NCBI RefSeq assembly: GCF_027943255.1
Contig: NC_072892.1
Coordinates: forward strand, 166,596,792-166,660,791
Origin: Anastrepha obliqua
Lineage: Eukaryota; Arthropoda; Insecta; Diptera; Tephritidae
Direction: 5' to 3'
Length of the DNA stretch: 64,000 bases
Shown: in pieces, positions 33,922-45,804 of the stretch
How positions within the stretch are numbered: position 1 is the stretch's first letter
Layout of the letters: every line of letters starts with the position of its first letter
Notes under the pieces: generated by a model
Seen by the model: only the letters and a program-made list of their open reading frames with translations
Databases searched by the model: none
Told to the model about the DNA's origin: nothing
Translations under genes and position numbers: made by a program

Positions 33922-34420
33922 TATAATAATATGTGTAATTTTTTCTTATTTTATATCAATTTAGTTCAGCCCATTTTATTTTGTAATATATTTTGGATTT
34001 ATTATTGTAATGTTTTTATGTCATTTTCTTTATGTTTTATATTTTATTTCAGTTAATTCTATTTCGTTTTATTTATTTTAGTCTATTATATTTTTCACAA
34101 TATTAAATTTTCTTCTTTTTTTAATTTAGTTTGATTTTAGTTTATTGCACTTTAACTTATTTATTCTATTTTTTTACTTTTATTTCGCTTCATTTATTTT
34201 AGCCCATTATATTTTTTAACAACATTTAATTTGTTTCTGTTTTCATTAAGTTTAATTTTAGTTTATTCTACTTTAATTCATTTATTTATTTATTTAAAAC
34301 AAAAATTTTCATTTGAGTATACGTTAATTGATTTATTTAATTTTTTTTAATTTATTTTATTTTTTATTTATATATATATTTTTTTACGTTGAGTTTGTTT
34401 TCCTTAATTAATTTATTTTA

Positions 34421-35692
34421 TTAGGTGCGCAACTAAGTTCTCGCTGTTTATCAATAGAAGCGGCCAGCAGTGTGAGTTAGTCGATTCTAACACAACCTAA
34501 ACGGCATAAACCAAGCATAGAGATATGGTAAACAAACTGCTTCGACACATTAGTGATTTTATTTTGGTGTCATATACTTTTGGTTTTGTGAAAATGTCTG
34601 ATTTTGTGCCGAATAATCGTCATTCGCGGGAAGTGTTGAGTTTCCTCTTTCATTCGAAAAAAACAAAAAACGGCGACTGAAGCGCATCGTGAGCTACAAA
34701 AAGTTTATGGAGATGCTGCTTTAAGTGAAATAACGTGCCAAGATTGGTTCCGTCGCTTCAAAGACGGTGATTTTAATGTTGACGACCGTTCGCGCAAAGG
34801 AGGGCAAAAAACCTTCGAAGACGCTGAATTGGAGGCATTACTCAATGAGGATCCGTGTCAAACGCAAGAAGATCTTGATGCAGTATTAGGACTTACCCGC
34901 CAATCCATTTTCAAACGATTGCATGTTTTGTGAATGATTCAGAAACAGGGGCGTGGGTTCCTTATGAGTTAAAGCCAAGGGATGTTGAACGTCGTTTTTC
35001 GCCTGTGAACAACTGCTCCAGTGGCAAAAAGGAAGGGTTTTCTTCATCGCATCGTGACGGGTGATGAAAAATGGATTCATTACAGCAATCCAAAGAAAAT
35101 AAAGTCATGGGGACTGCCCGGTCATGCTTCTACCTCGTCGCCTCGGCCGAATATTTACGCTGCGAAGGTTATGCTATGTATTTGGTTGGACCAAGTTGGT
35201 GTTATTTATTATGAACTGGATAAACCAAGCGAAACCATCACTGGAGATCGGTATCGACTTCAATTGATGCGATTGAGCCGAGCACTGCGTGAAAAGCGAC
35301 CGCCATACGCGGAGAGGTATGAAAAAGTGATTCTACAGCATGACAACGCTCGGCCTCACGTTACCAAGCCCGTTAAAACCTACCTGGAAACACTGTCTCC
35401 AGTTATTGCGCCGTCCGATTACCACCTGCTCCGATCGATGGCACATGGTCTAGCTGACCAGCTGACCAGCAGATCCATTCATATGAAGACATCAAAAAAT
35501 GGCTTGAACCGTGGATAACATCAAAAGATGAACAGTTTTACCGCGACGGTATACGAGAACTACCAGAAAGATGGGAAAAAGTAGTGACAAGCGATGGGCA
35601 ATACTTTCAATGATTCATTTGTAACCGTTTTTTCAGAATAAAGTTGTATTTTCATAAAAAAAAAAACAGCGAGAACTTAGTTGCGCACCTAA
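34421..35692 (+). mobile_element. Full-length mariner (mauritiana-like) with perfect inverted repeats
   Basis: TA at 34419-34420 and 35693-35694 flank a 1272-bp element. The inverted repeats begin TTAGGTGCGCAACTAAGTTC and are identical over about 28 bases at both ends, indicating a fairly young insertion. It sits inside the TTTTA-rich tract. It carries a transposase gene that is broken by small indels. Confidence 0.92.
34594..35613 (+). pseudogene. Mariner transposase, frameshifted, shortened catalytic spacer
   Basis: The start at 34594 (MSDFVPNNRHSREVLSFLFH) matches the usual mariner opening. A one-base slip in an A-run near 34665 shifts the frame, and the HTH region continues in another frame (VYGDAALSEITCQDWFRRFK). 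A further frame change lies in 34900-35020. From 35021 the core is open: GFLHRIVTGDEKWIHY (first Asp), YYELDKPSETI, ILQHDNARPHVTK (second Asp). Then the normal segment between the second and third Asp is shortened by about 11 residues, giving LETLSPVIAPSDYHLL. DD34D spacing is therefore lost. The C-terminal end RELPERWEKVVTSDGQYFQ stops at 35611-35613. Confidence 0.85.
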
Positions 35693-36612
35693 TATGTTTT
35701 TACTTTTATTTTATTTTATTATATTCATATTACCAGGTGTATACCTATGAAACGAGACATTTTTTTCAGTTTCAAACGTTTATTAACAAAAAATGTTTAC
35801 AAATGTATATATATTTTCATTTAAAATTTTTAATTTACTTAATTTTATTTGAGTTTATTTTCCTTTAATGCATTAATTTTATTTAATTTTTTACTCTTAT
35901 TTAATTTAATTTTATTTCATTTTATTTTGCCCTAATTAATTTATTTTAATATTTTTAACTTAACTTAATTTTATTATATTTTTTATTTAAATTTATGTAA
36001 TTCTTTTTAATTTATTTAATATTATTTGAAATTATTTGCCTTTAATTCATTAATTTTTCTTCTTTGAATTTTGTTTTTATTTTATTATATTTTATGTTTT
36101 ATTTAAATTTATTTATTTTTTTATTTTATTTATGTACTTTCATTTTAGTTTTTTTTATTTAATTTATTTTACTTTATTTTGTTATATTTTATTTTATTTC
36201 ATTCAATTCATTTCCTTTATTTCTTATATTTAATTTAAATTATTTCTATTTTATTTTATTTCATTTTAGTCCAATTTATTTTCTGTTGCTGTATTTTCTA
36301 TTTTAATTTTCATAATTTTTTATTTTATTTTTAGTTTTCTTTTTATTTTTACTTAATTTTAATTCTTTTGCTTTTTCTGTTCTTTTCCAAAAAGTCCATC
36401 ATAAGAAACCGTGCGAGCCATAATCAAAGCTCATGCGCGAGCTATTAGCGGCTAGTCTGTAGCTTTCTACTTTGAACTGAGATTCTCAAACTTGAAGTAG
36501 TTGATGGTGACTTTTGTTAATGGATTTGGTTCCTCGACGGACAATAAATAACTTTAATTTCCGCTCATTTTTCCTTCAGAGGCGGCAAAGTACTGGTAAT
36601 TCTCAGCTAGCT

Positions 36613-36815
36613 TATATAAAAAAGTGTTTTGTGTTAGTCTGCACTTGCAAATTATCATCATGAGCGCTATCTCAATACGCATTGAGCTCGAATTAATAAA
36701 TAAATTTAGATGGACTAGTAGCTTAGACTACTTTGTCTCATTGCTCTCTACCATATTTTTCCACCTGCTAGAAAACCAAAAAGTACTCCAGAAGGAAAAA
36801 CTACTTCGTTCGTAA
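36613..36815 (+). CDS. Candidate small gene with TATA box, unidentified
   Basis: TATATAAA at 36613-36620 lies about 30 bases before GTCTGCACTTG. It is followed by ATCATCATG at 36660, which opens 51 codons (MSAISIRIELELINKFRWTS onward, hydrophobic SLLSTIFFHLL middle, basic end) to a stop at about 36813. I do not recognise the peptide. TATA box, spacing and ATG context are reasonable, but a 51-codon frame can occur by chance and there is no poly(A) signal close by. An in-frame ATG at 36624 would lie upstream of the inferred start site. Confidence 0.2.
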
Positions 36816-36819
36816 CAAG

Positions 36820-38770
36820 AGAGATACTTTTTAATTTCGCACAAAATATTTATAATTTATCCTGAATTATATACAAACGTTTTTTTTTATCCCCCATCAA
36901 AACACTACCTTCGGCGAATATTCTCACATTCAAAATATACACCACAAAAAGCTTTATTTTATAAATACGTAGAAAAATTTAAACTACTCTAATTTGATTT
37001 TAATGAATTACCAAACAACAGAAAGTTCATAAGCGGCCTTCTTCAGTTTCTAAATTCACCAGTCCATATAAACAGTATGTGAAAAAAATATATTTCCAAA
37101 GAGAGTTTATTCACAGTAGAGCCTATGTAAATGAGTTATATCAGTTGTGTTATTCTTTCTTCATTTTACGACGTCTAAATTCGAAAGCTGCCAAGCAATT
37201 CTTAATTGCTTAAGCTTACTATTATGAACTTAATAAATTTAGTATGAAGTCTTGTTGAATTTTTATAAATTTTATATAAATTTGTAAGCTTGATTTATTG
37301 GAGTTTTTGTGGTTAAAGGATGAAAAATATTAAAAATAAAATATTCCAACTTGAAGGACATTATGAATATTAAAAAAGAACCATCATGCACTCAGTTAAG
37401 CTCGCCACTGTACATCTACTGTAGATATACATATTTGTGCAATGAATAAAAAACATAAACAGAACGAACTTGGCAGCGCCTATCTATTGAATTTAGACGA
37501 GCGATAATCGAATGTACACAAAGCCGCGTCTTATCTAATCAGCGAGTACCGATCGTAAAATAATACCACTTGTGTGAACTGTTAGCTGCTGTTACAGCGA
37601 CATGAAAATCAAAGCAAACGTTGCCTGCCATATCAACAGCTGTCCACAATCACTCAACGGCGCATCATTGACATTAACATATTTACAAGCGGCAATTACG
37701 TTTCTAGCTGTAAATTTGTAGCATGGCGAGCACGCCGCCAAAAATGTCGCATATTGAATAGTAAACTATCGACAATAAAAATGTGAAATTGTTTTTTTTT
37801 TATTATCATTCATTATAACTTTTTTTCTTGTTTTTTCGGCAATAACAAATTGACAGCCAGTTTGCTCTGTTAGGTACCTAAAAGTAAGCCACTTAGCCCA
37901 TTTGTCCACCATTTAATTACTTAGCTGCATAATAAGGGCTCGCTTAGGTGCGCCATCAATTTCACGTAAACTATTTCCCCGTTTGCCGTTTCAATTATTC
38001 ACAAATCGTTTAACGAATACCCATCCTAATACCTTTGGGAGGCTGCTCTAAGTGGAAGGTAAGAATGTCTAAAAAAGCCAAAAACAAAATAAAAATAAAA
38101 CCCAAATTAACCCAACATTCTTACTAAGTAATAACTACTTGCTTGCATATAGATTGTTTTTTTGTTTTATTTTTTAAAGAAAGCAAAAATATCTGCCACG
38201 ACTTAATCGCCTTTTGCAAAGCCGCTGGCCAAAAACCTTTTCTTAATTACGTGCAACTTTGCTGGGCGAAAAACTTAAGTAGGAAATAATTCCAAAGGGA
38301 ATCTTAATGGATTTCATGCACAACCACATGTACATATTTAAATGCCCATACCCTCAAAGCACATATTTAAATAGCAACAATAACAACAACAAATCTTGCC
38401 ATCTAAATCTGAAAAGGAACAACAAGCTACAACTTTGCACTGCCTGTTAACAATACGAAGAAGTCCTAAATGTTTTTCTTAAAACAACAAAGAAAAATTT
38501 AAATACTTTTATATACCAACAGCAAAAAGAGGCTGTTCAATAATTTTAATTAAAAGGTGTTCGTCTGTACCGAAGGAAAGGCATATTTGCGGCTCCTCAA
38601 ACGTCAATTTCTCTCAAGGGCTTCTCATTACTTTTGCCTTTCTTTGAGGCGCTTAAAGGCGATTAAAAAAGGGTTGCTCAAATGCAAGTAAGAAATGTGA
38701 GAAAGACGGAGATTTCATATCTACTTAAATATTGGCTTTTGAAGGCCATCGACGGAGGAATGAAATGCCT
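36820..38770. other. Unique, relatively high-complexity non-coding stretch
   Basis: No gene or mobile element is seen. 37460-37720 is less AT-rich than its surroundings and contains GATA-type words (CTTATCTAATC at about 37532, GCGATAATCG at about 37500). It could be a regulatory segment, but this is only suggestive. Confidence 0.35.
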
Positions 38771-38782
38771 GCGCATACATAC

Positions 38783-38815
38783 GTATGTGTGTATGTATGT
38801 ATGTATGTATGTATG

Positions 38816-38846
<31 letters not shown>

Positions 38847-38850
38847 GTAT
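38783..38850. repeat. (ATGT)n microsatellite
   Basis: About 15 near-perfect copies of TATG/ATGT, preceded by CATACATACG, interrupted once by GTGT and once by AAGT. Confidence 0.95.
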
Positions 38851-39032
38851 GTAGTACCTACGCAATCTCAAAGGCGAGCGACCACAAATATCTGGTCAAT
38901 TACTTGTTAAACATGGGAAAATTAATTAATTTTTTTTCTAATTTTCATAAACTAAAGCAAAAACACACTTTTTGCCTTTGACCACACAAGCAGGTTTAAA
39001 GTTTTTGCTGATTACAGTGATTTCGATACATA

Positions 39033-40250
39033 CATTCTGTCAAAAAAGTTGCGGGATTTGTTCAATAAAACGGAAAATAATTGTTTAATCCTGAAAATTT
39101 ATTTTGGCAAAATAGGCTCCATTCGAAGCAAGACACATATGCCAAAGATTAGGCCAGTCATCAAAGCACCGTTTAAACGCATTTAAAGAGATCTTCTTCA
39201 GCTCCTTCAGCTTATTCTTCTTAATGGCTTCTATCGACTCAAAGCGACGTCCGACCAATTTAATCTGCTGGTAAAAGAAAAAAGTCCCAGGGGCCTAATT
39301 CGGGTGGTTATTCGATGATATTTGTCGAGTATTTGGTATAAAAAATGTTCACAATATGAGCCTTGTGAGACGGCCATGAGTTTTCATTCCCCAAATTGGG
39401 CCGTTAGGCACTTTCTCTCTCAAACGTCGCATAACTACCAAATAATATTTTTTATTTACTGGAGAACCATTTAGAATGAATTCGGAGTGCACAACTCCAT
39501 TATAATCAAAGAAAAGGAGGAGTAGGATGACTTTCACTTTTGGCCGACTTTGACGTGTTTTTTTTGGGTTTCCGATAATGTGGATATTACCATATTACCA
39601 GCCGCCTGTTGACTGGTTTACTGGTTAGTATGTCAAACTCATATACCCACTCACCTGTTACGATGCGCTGAATAAACGTTGGGTTCGAATTCATTTGCTC
39701 AATTGCTCAAGTATATCTTCAGCCACCTTCTTCCAACGAATTTTTTAAAAGAAATTCAACTCTCTTGGAACGAGTCGAGCAGCCACGCGTCTCATGCCCA
39801 ATTGATGGTGTAAAATGTTACGAATTGATTCGTGAACTACCTCCCTCAAACTGAAGTGGTGGTTTTCCAGCACCATTTCATTGACTTTGTCGATATTTCC
39901 ATCCGTTGAAGACGTTGATGGGCGACCAGATCGGGGCAAATCTTCCACGACTTCTCAGCGCTCTGCAAAAGCCTTATAGTACTTGTAAACCCGTGTTTTT
40001 GGATCTTCAACATTTTCAACGATCCAGCATACGAAATCGCGTTGAAAACACAAAATTTAAGACAAATTCTTTGTTCGATATTTTCATTCATAGTGAAAAT
40101 CGCAGAGCACACCTGCGGTTGACTGATATAATTAAATGCCAAAAACACGGTAGTTGACAGATAAAGCTCAAACTCTGCGACAGTATAGACCACAAATTTA
40201 GACATACACGCTTTTTAAATGAACAATTCCCGATATTTTTGGACAGAATG
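39033..40250 (-). mobile_element. Mariner, family A, both inverted repeats present
   Basis: TA at 39031-39032 and 40251-40252 flank a 1218-bp element. The left end CATTCTGTCAAAAAAGT and the right end, reverse complemented, CATTCTGTCCAAAAAT are inverted repeats. It is the same family as the truncated copy at 8010. The minus strand encodes a decayed transposase. LINE fragments lie directly to the right (40400-41090). Confidence 0.9.
39270..40091 (-). pseudogene. Mariner transposase, family A, frameshifted
   Basis: The start at 40091 gives MNENIEQRICLKFCVFNAIS, a typical mariner N-terminus. The frame slips after about 32 residues and resumes as GRPSTSSTDGNIDKVNEMVL then LGMRRVAARLVPRELNF (39745-39948). 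A catalytic fragment KVILLLLFFDYNGVVHSEF with NKKYYLVVMRRLRE follows at 39349-39537. The LHHDN block with the second catalytic Asp is lost through a deletion. Compared with the 8010 copy it lacks ITGDES but keeps the family-typical HHQLGMRR phrase, so the two decayed independently. Confidence 0.8.
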
Positions 40251-40399
40251 TACTTAATTTTGAATGATTTTTTTTTTTCTAAATCGCTACTCATATTTGA
40301 AGCCACCTGCAAAATTGCCCATCAACTGTGGTCGACTCTTAGTGCTAAACGCACAGAACCTTTGCTAAACCAAAGCAAAGCACACTGATTTCAGTCATA

Positions 40400-40700
40400 A
40401 CAGTACATTGTCTAACAGGTAGGCACGCCCAAAGGATGGGTGTGCAAGCACACGACTTCTGTAGAAGTTGTCTTGATGAGGAAGAGGAAGAGACAATCTT
40501 ACACCTTCTGTGCCATTGTCCTGCTCTATCTAGACGGAGATCTGCTATTCTAGGCAAACAATTTTTTAACGAAAATTTTTGAAAAGCACACAATGGTTTT
40601 AGGAGAAATAGGGAAAGCTCCCCGCGCGGCATCAAAATGGGATACGAGTCTGAGTGTGTCCCACAGGACAACCGCTTCAACCTAACCTAACCTAACCTAC
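40400..40700 (+). mobile_element. LINE C-terminal fragment with (CCTAA)n tail
   Basis: The plus strand reads AQRMGVQAHDFCRSCLDEEE and then ETILHLLCHCPALSRRRSAI (40420-40550), a C-x2-C-x7-10-H-x4-C knuckle typical of RNase-H-bearing LINEs. About 150 bases later the element ends in CAACCTAACCTAACCTAACC (40678-40697). This is an extremely 5'-truncated copy: only the last 300 bases were inserted or survive. Confidence 0.7.
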
Positions 40701-40814
40701 TCATATTTACAACTATTTAGTATTTGCGGTTTGTAGGTGAAATGGTTGAAGTGCCAGTCTGGCACTCTCCAAGTAGCACTAAAACGCCATTTTGATACCT
40801 CCAGCAGGCAGATA

Positions 40815-41090
40815 TCTACAGCCAGCCAAAGCTGTTGATATAATGGAGAAGATTGGTGGGATTTAGGTTCGCGCACTGCCCCAGGCTGTCGAAGAAAGGA
40901 GAACCCAGTGACCTTAGTCGTCTAGCTGTTAAACCCGGATATTTGCAGAGAAAGTGCGCAACAGACTCCTTCTCTGAAAGGTCCCCACAGTTTCTGCAAT
41001 GGGGGTTAAATGGTAACCCTAGCTTTTCGAAGTATTTTACTTCATTATAAAATTTCAAATCAATTTGGTGAGCAAATTTATAGAAGAATT
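40815..41090 (-). mobile_element. LINE C-terminal fragment, minus strand
   Basis: An 80-residue open minus-strand frame (40816-41058) reads EKLGLPFNPHCRNCGDLSEK, then ESVAHFLCKYPGLTARRLRS and LGSPFFDSLGQ. This is the zinc-knuckle end of an RNase-H-type LINE, one residue from the usual C-P-L. It is related to the relic at 14780-15920 (LGSSF, CRNC). It is oriented towards the fragment at 40400-40700. Confidence 0.7.
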
Positions 41091-41094
41091 TGAA

Positions 41095-43640
41095 CGGTTG
41101 GCTCTAATAAATGTAAAAGCAAAATGAGATTATTCTAACTTCTAGACTTTCACAGCAACCGCCTTAGCAATTTGAACAAAGCTCGGCGAAACTAATTAGA
41201 AATGATAAAAAATATATCTTATGCAAGGTGGCCCACAATTAATCACCCTATCGGAAGATTTATATAATAATTTTTGCAAATGGCGTCGTATGTCAGTCAT
41301 ATTTCACACTTCTGAACATCTAGTATAAATGCTCCTGCTGTGCAAGTATTTGATGCGGTATTAGCTGGTATGTCCAACTAGCGCCAGTTAGCAAGAGAAA
41401 GAAAAAACTGGCTTTGTTAAACTCGGCCAAAATCCCTTAAGCGGTTATCGTGCCAATCAAGAAGAAGAAGAGGAACATCTTATAGTCAAAAAGTCAATTA
41501 ATTAGATGGCTGAGGCCCATGTACGAATGCCCAAATCGAGAGCTGTCAGTACTTTTCTCCATAGGCAAATGGTTCGACGTATAAACGGAGCAGAGCATCG
41601 ATGGGAGTGTAGAACCAGGTTTGTGGTAGCAATGGTCTGCACAAGACTGTAGTGCCACTGGTGATGATGAAATATCAAAATAAAGACTAGCACAAAAGTA
41701 TATTCATCATATTTTACTCAAGCAAGAATATGTAAGCGACGCACTGTTGCCATTTTTAACTAAATTCCTGCAACATATTTATCACACCCCGTATTTGCCA
41801 TGCATGTCAAAGTCGCTGCGGTCACCAGCTTTATTCTTGTTTTATTTTGGGTTTATCTCATGTCAAAAAACCAATCTTATGGGCAGCTTATCGCTTGTCA
41901 ACTGCGTTTCACTTCTTTTTTTTATTTTTTTTTTTTCGCAACCAGCTATCTTTGCTGATCCCTTATTGACCTTCCAAACTAAAGTAACTGTATAAATTAA
42001 GTCATCAAAGTTTTGTTTGACCACTTGCCAAAGCATACCATTTAATAACAAAGGCCTGTCCCCACCAACCAGCGGCATGCACTGTCTTATCTCTTTGTAA
42101 GCAACATCAAAAAGTTTCTCTTTTTACTTTTACCTTTTCATTGTTTCTACTTCATAACTCATACTTTCATGTTTGCAAACAACTTAATTGAGCTACATAT
42201 CCTATCTCACCCATTTCTACTTGCAACAATCAACCGCATGCACGCATTTTTCGGACTCGGTCTCGGTCTCGGTCTTGGTCTTGTTATCATTTTCAGCTCA
42301 TTTTACTTTGGCTACATCTTCTTCATTATTATGCTTTCGTTAAGCGGGTTACTTCCGCCCAGGCAAGACCATCACGACCATCAAGGGAAACTATCCGCTT
42401 CGGTATTCATTCCACTTGCAGTATCCCTTTGCACACCCGCTGCCTGTTTTGCTGCGGGTACTGCGATATGGCATCACCGCACTGAGCCTTTTCAGTGCAT
42501 ATTTTGTACCTCTGCTTTTCATTATCGGGCGCACTTTTTCACTGCCACTTTTCTGCTATTTTACATTGAAAAGCTGCTTTTCTTATCTCCGTTTGCTGTT
42601 GCGTTTTTTTTTTTTGTTTTGTTTGCTTGCTTCGTATCAATCGTGCATTTACACAATTTTATTTCCATTTTGTATCCTTTTGTTTACAACCTTCGATGTT
42701 TGACTACCTTATCCTTTAGGGCATTGCGTTTCACTGTCATTTTTTTTTATTATTTTTTTATTCCCTTTTTTTGTGTGCGCCATTTGGGAATTTCCACTTT
42801 AAAATTTAAATTGATTCGTGTTTTCCTTGTGGGACTTTTCCCAAAGCGTTTTCTCTGTGCTATGAAAATCGTTGACTCTGCCCCTTTTTGTCTAATGAAA
42901 TGCAATTTTCTATACTGGTAAAATAAAAACCAATAACCTGCTTCCTTACTCGCTGAGTATTTGCCTTTCATATTCAGCTTATTTTTAATTAGCTTAATTG
43001 CAGCGAATTTACATGGGAGTTAAGATGGTCGCCATAACCGTTGAAAATTTCTTATTGCCAATGGTTATTGCCGGCAGAGATACCAATTTTTAAGCACTAA
43101 CATTAAAATTTAAAAGCAATAATGGCCACAAGATTGCGCTCAGCTGTTATCTTGGCGGTGCTTACTTGAATGACCTGAGAATTCTCGAAAGTGGCTATTA
43201 AAGGGAAATGTATTGGAAGGTTTAGTTTTATTGCAAATGGCACCTGGCACATGGCTCGCATACTAAAGTGTTAATTTCAATTAGAAAATAAAACCGTTTA
43301 CTGCCTAAGTGTTTGGATTAATAATAAATTATTTAAAAAAAAAATTATTATTACAGAAAAGCAAGTAAGCTCTGCCTAATGGATGCGTGATTGGCAAAAT
43401 TTAAACTTAGAGTTCCATAAAAAAATTAAATACTGCTTAATAGGCGTATCCTTTTTCGTAATACATGAAAGAGAAATTTAGAAAGCGTTCGCTGTTTTTC
43501 GAAACGAGTTCCACGTGTGAAAAATGAAAGAAGCAGTGTTCCTATGTAAACACCCTGAAGGTCCAAAAATTCGCCACTTATCCGCCGCAAAATATTTGAA
43601 GAAGTCGAAGACGTTCAAAAATAAATGGGTGCAATGATAT
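41095..43640. other. Non-coding stretch with a pyrimidine-rich tract
   Basis: 41227-41260 resembles the end of an IS630-type DNA transposon (AAGGTGGCCCACAATTAATC) but no partner end was found. 42169-42921 holds a 250-codon open frame on the plus strand. The strand is pyrimidine-rich there, so stop codons, which all need A, are scarce. It includes a GGTCTC repeat (42251-42285) and has no recognisable domain, so I do not call it a gene. Confidence 0.4.
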
Positions 43641-43659
43641 AAGTGAAACTATCTGGCTA

Positions 43660-44867
43660 CGGTGGTTAACAAAAAGCTTAATCTCGCCTAATCAGCATGG
43701 ATTTATCTCGGGTAGGTCTACAGCTTGCAACCTGTCGGTCAAGTCGATTGTGTTTACACGGACTTTTCTAAAGCATTTGATATGGCTTCTCATACAATTC
43801 TTTTACGTAAATTAGTTTGGTTTTCATTCTGTTTTCTTTCAATGGTTGAAATCTTATTTATCCGATAGACGATGTGTGGTAACGATTGAGGGTGAATGTT
43901 CGGAACCTTTCATTGCATCTTCAGGGGTGCCACAAGGCAGTATTTTAGCGCCTCTTTTCTTCGTTCTATTTATTAATGATATTAGTACATCCTTTTCATT
44001 TGCCAACTTTCTTTTGTATGCTCATGATTTGAAAATATTTTCTGCTATTAGAAAAAATGAGGATTTTCCTATGTTGCAAACGGAAATGAATGCGCTCGTT
44101 TGCTGGTGCAGTAACTCTGGCATCTCTCTAAATGTGATATTAAGAAATGTTTTCATGTCCCCTTCGCCAAAACTCAAAATGTTTTCCAGTCATCTTACTG
44201 CATTGATACTACTTTACTTCAATAGTTTTATGAATCTACACATGTAGGGGTGATCTTTGACTCACATAAATTTATTGTGTTCACTTCTTTTACTCAATCC
44301 TAGGTTTTATACGGCGTAATAGCTCGATGTTCTCGGACCCTTACACTCACAAATTACTTATTACTTCCTTTGTTCGCTTTAGATTAGAATATGCAACATT
44401 TATCAAGAGGCCTTGTCACCAATTTGCTATTGAGAGAATTAAACGTGCACAGAAGGTGTTCCTTAAATGTGCTCTCGGGTCGTTAAAATTCGCAAATCCT
44501 ATCCCATCCTGTCATTCCCGTTTGACTTTAATTAATTTAAAGTCTCTAGAGCGTAGAAGATGTATACTCTCGCTGTCTTTTGTTTTTAGTGTAATTAAAG
44601 GAGAAATTGACTGTTCATCCCTATTACGTTGCATTCACTTTCATATTGCTACTAGATCTCTACGCAATACTTACGCATTTCATTTTAAATTTCTTAACAC
44701 GAATTATGCGCGTAATTGCTCGCGCTTTAAGATTATTCAATGAGATCTCAAGCTCTATTCCGCTTGACTTTTCGGTTTCCACGAAAGAATTTTATAAATT
44801 TCTAAACTCTTTTTTTTTAATTTATTTAATAATTATCTGTAATAATTTAAGCTCATCTAAGATCTAA
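43660..44867 (+). mobile_element. Non-LTR retrotransposon RT fragment (Jockey/CR1-like)
   Basis: The plus strand reads LISPNQHGFISGRSTACNLSV then YTDFSKAFDMASHTILLRKL (43680-43815), LKSYLSDRRCVVTIEG, SGVPQGSILAPLFFVLFIND and LLYAHDLKIF (43846-44040). The RT C-terminal region follows at 44327-44743 (HKLLITSFVRFRLEYATFIK, ERIKRAQKVFLKCALGSLKF). The catalytic YADD reads YAHD and at least three frameshifts are present, so it is inactive. RNase H and endonuclease are absent. The last recognisable frame ends near 44867. Confidence 0.8.
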
Positions 44868-44869
44868 GT

Positions 44870-45165
44870 GGTCTGTAAAAACAATAATTACGTTTTAGAA
44901 TTGAAACAAGTCAAGACAAGTCCGGTCTTTAGTCTTTATTTCTAATACTGAGACTAAAAGCTAAGCCCGTGTGCTTGCAACATGACCGGTACTTTGCGAG
45001 TAGGCAATTCCCACGGGATTGCCAATCGCTGCTTCTTCTATGACTACTTGTTTATGAGTGTAGAGTGTAAGGTTACCATCGAAGTTAAAAACGTTGACGA
45101 CTTTCCCGGACGAAGCCGATAAAATAACTTTATAAAGCAAAATTACAAAATCATTGATCTATTTG
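44870..45165. other. Non-coding stretch between two relics
   Basis: Nothing recognised. Confidence 0.4.
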
Positions 45166-45169
45166 TGAC

Positions 45170-45800
45170 AAAGCTGAACTTATCGCAGCGGGAAACTGAA
45201 GTTCGTTTTAAGAAAATGTGGTGCTAATGCATCCAAAGGTCCGACTCGTGGAAATTTACGTGCTGAAAACCTAAAATTTCGGAGCATATTTTCTGCAAAC
45301 AATTGCATAAGCCGGTCGTGGAATACTGCTGATGATCAATAACTTCAACGAACTGTTAAACATCCAGTTAAGGTTCATATTAAGGGCTGCTCAGAAAAAT
45401 GATTTTTCTGTCTATTTCAGCTTAGCGGCAATTTGAATGCATTACCACCGTCAGCTGCAAAAATGTTTGGAAGAACTAGCCAACCTTGGCCAACTAAAAA
45501 GATAGTCATTCCAAGCAAAAACCCCAAAGGTGTGTGGAGTGTAAATGAGATAATTATGTTGGATTGACCTTCACAGTCGCCTGATGCCAACCCCATTTCA
45601 GATTTCGGTCAAACAGTTGCCAAGGCAAGTTCGACTGACTTGAAGTCAACTACCTAAACTGTGCGTGTTGAAATGAAATGCAGTTTATTTAAATTGAATT
45701 GGTCAAATATTGTCTCAGTTATGGCGATCACGCTTCTAATAAGCTAACTGTACCCATTGAAAATTTGTCGGATAACCAAAAAAGATGGCGCAGGTTTTAA
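45170..45800 (+). pseudogene. Tc1-like transposase relic
   Basis: The plus strand in shifting frames gives VKHPVKVHIKGCSEK (45350-45400), LPPSAAKMFGRTSQPW (45440-45500), a degenerate K-DS-SKQ where the Tc1 family has EDNDPKH, then a QSPDANPI block (45575-45600) and VAKA-STDLK. This order matches the C-terminal half of Tc1-type enzymes. The second catalytic Asp block is degraded, while the third (DANPI) is recognisable. There are many stops. No inverted repeats were found. Confidence 0.6.
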
Positions 45801-45804
45801 AATT

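Larger units (their letters stand above)
32640..36370. repeat. TTTTA-rich low-complexity tract, split by two insertions
   Basis: Outside the two insertions (33061-33921 and 34421-35692) the sequence is a long run of degenerate ATTTTATTTTA-like words, almost pure T and A on the plus strand, at 32640-33060, 33926-34418 and 35695-36370. Removing the insertions leaves a tract of roughly 1.6 kb. It has no coding potential. TA-rich composition gives many targets for TA-specific transposons. Confidence 0.8.

Noticed and set aside
41227..41400. DNA transposon starting AAGGTGGCCCACAATTAATC
   Set aside because: Looks like one end of an IS630-type element, but no second end or transposase was found nearby.
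42169..42921. 250-codon open frame on the plus strand
   Set aside because: The strand is strongly pyrimidine-rich, so stop codons are rare by composition. The product is low-complexity hydrophobic with a GGTCTC-repeat segment and no domain, splice or poly(A) context.
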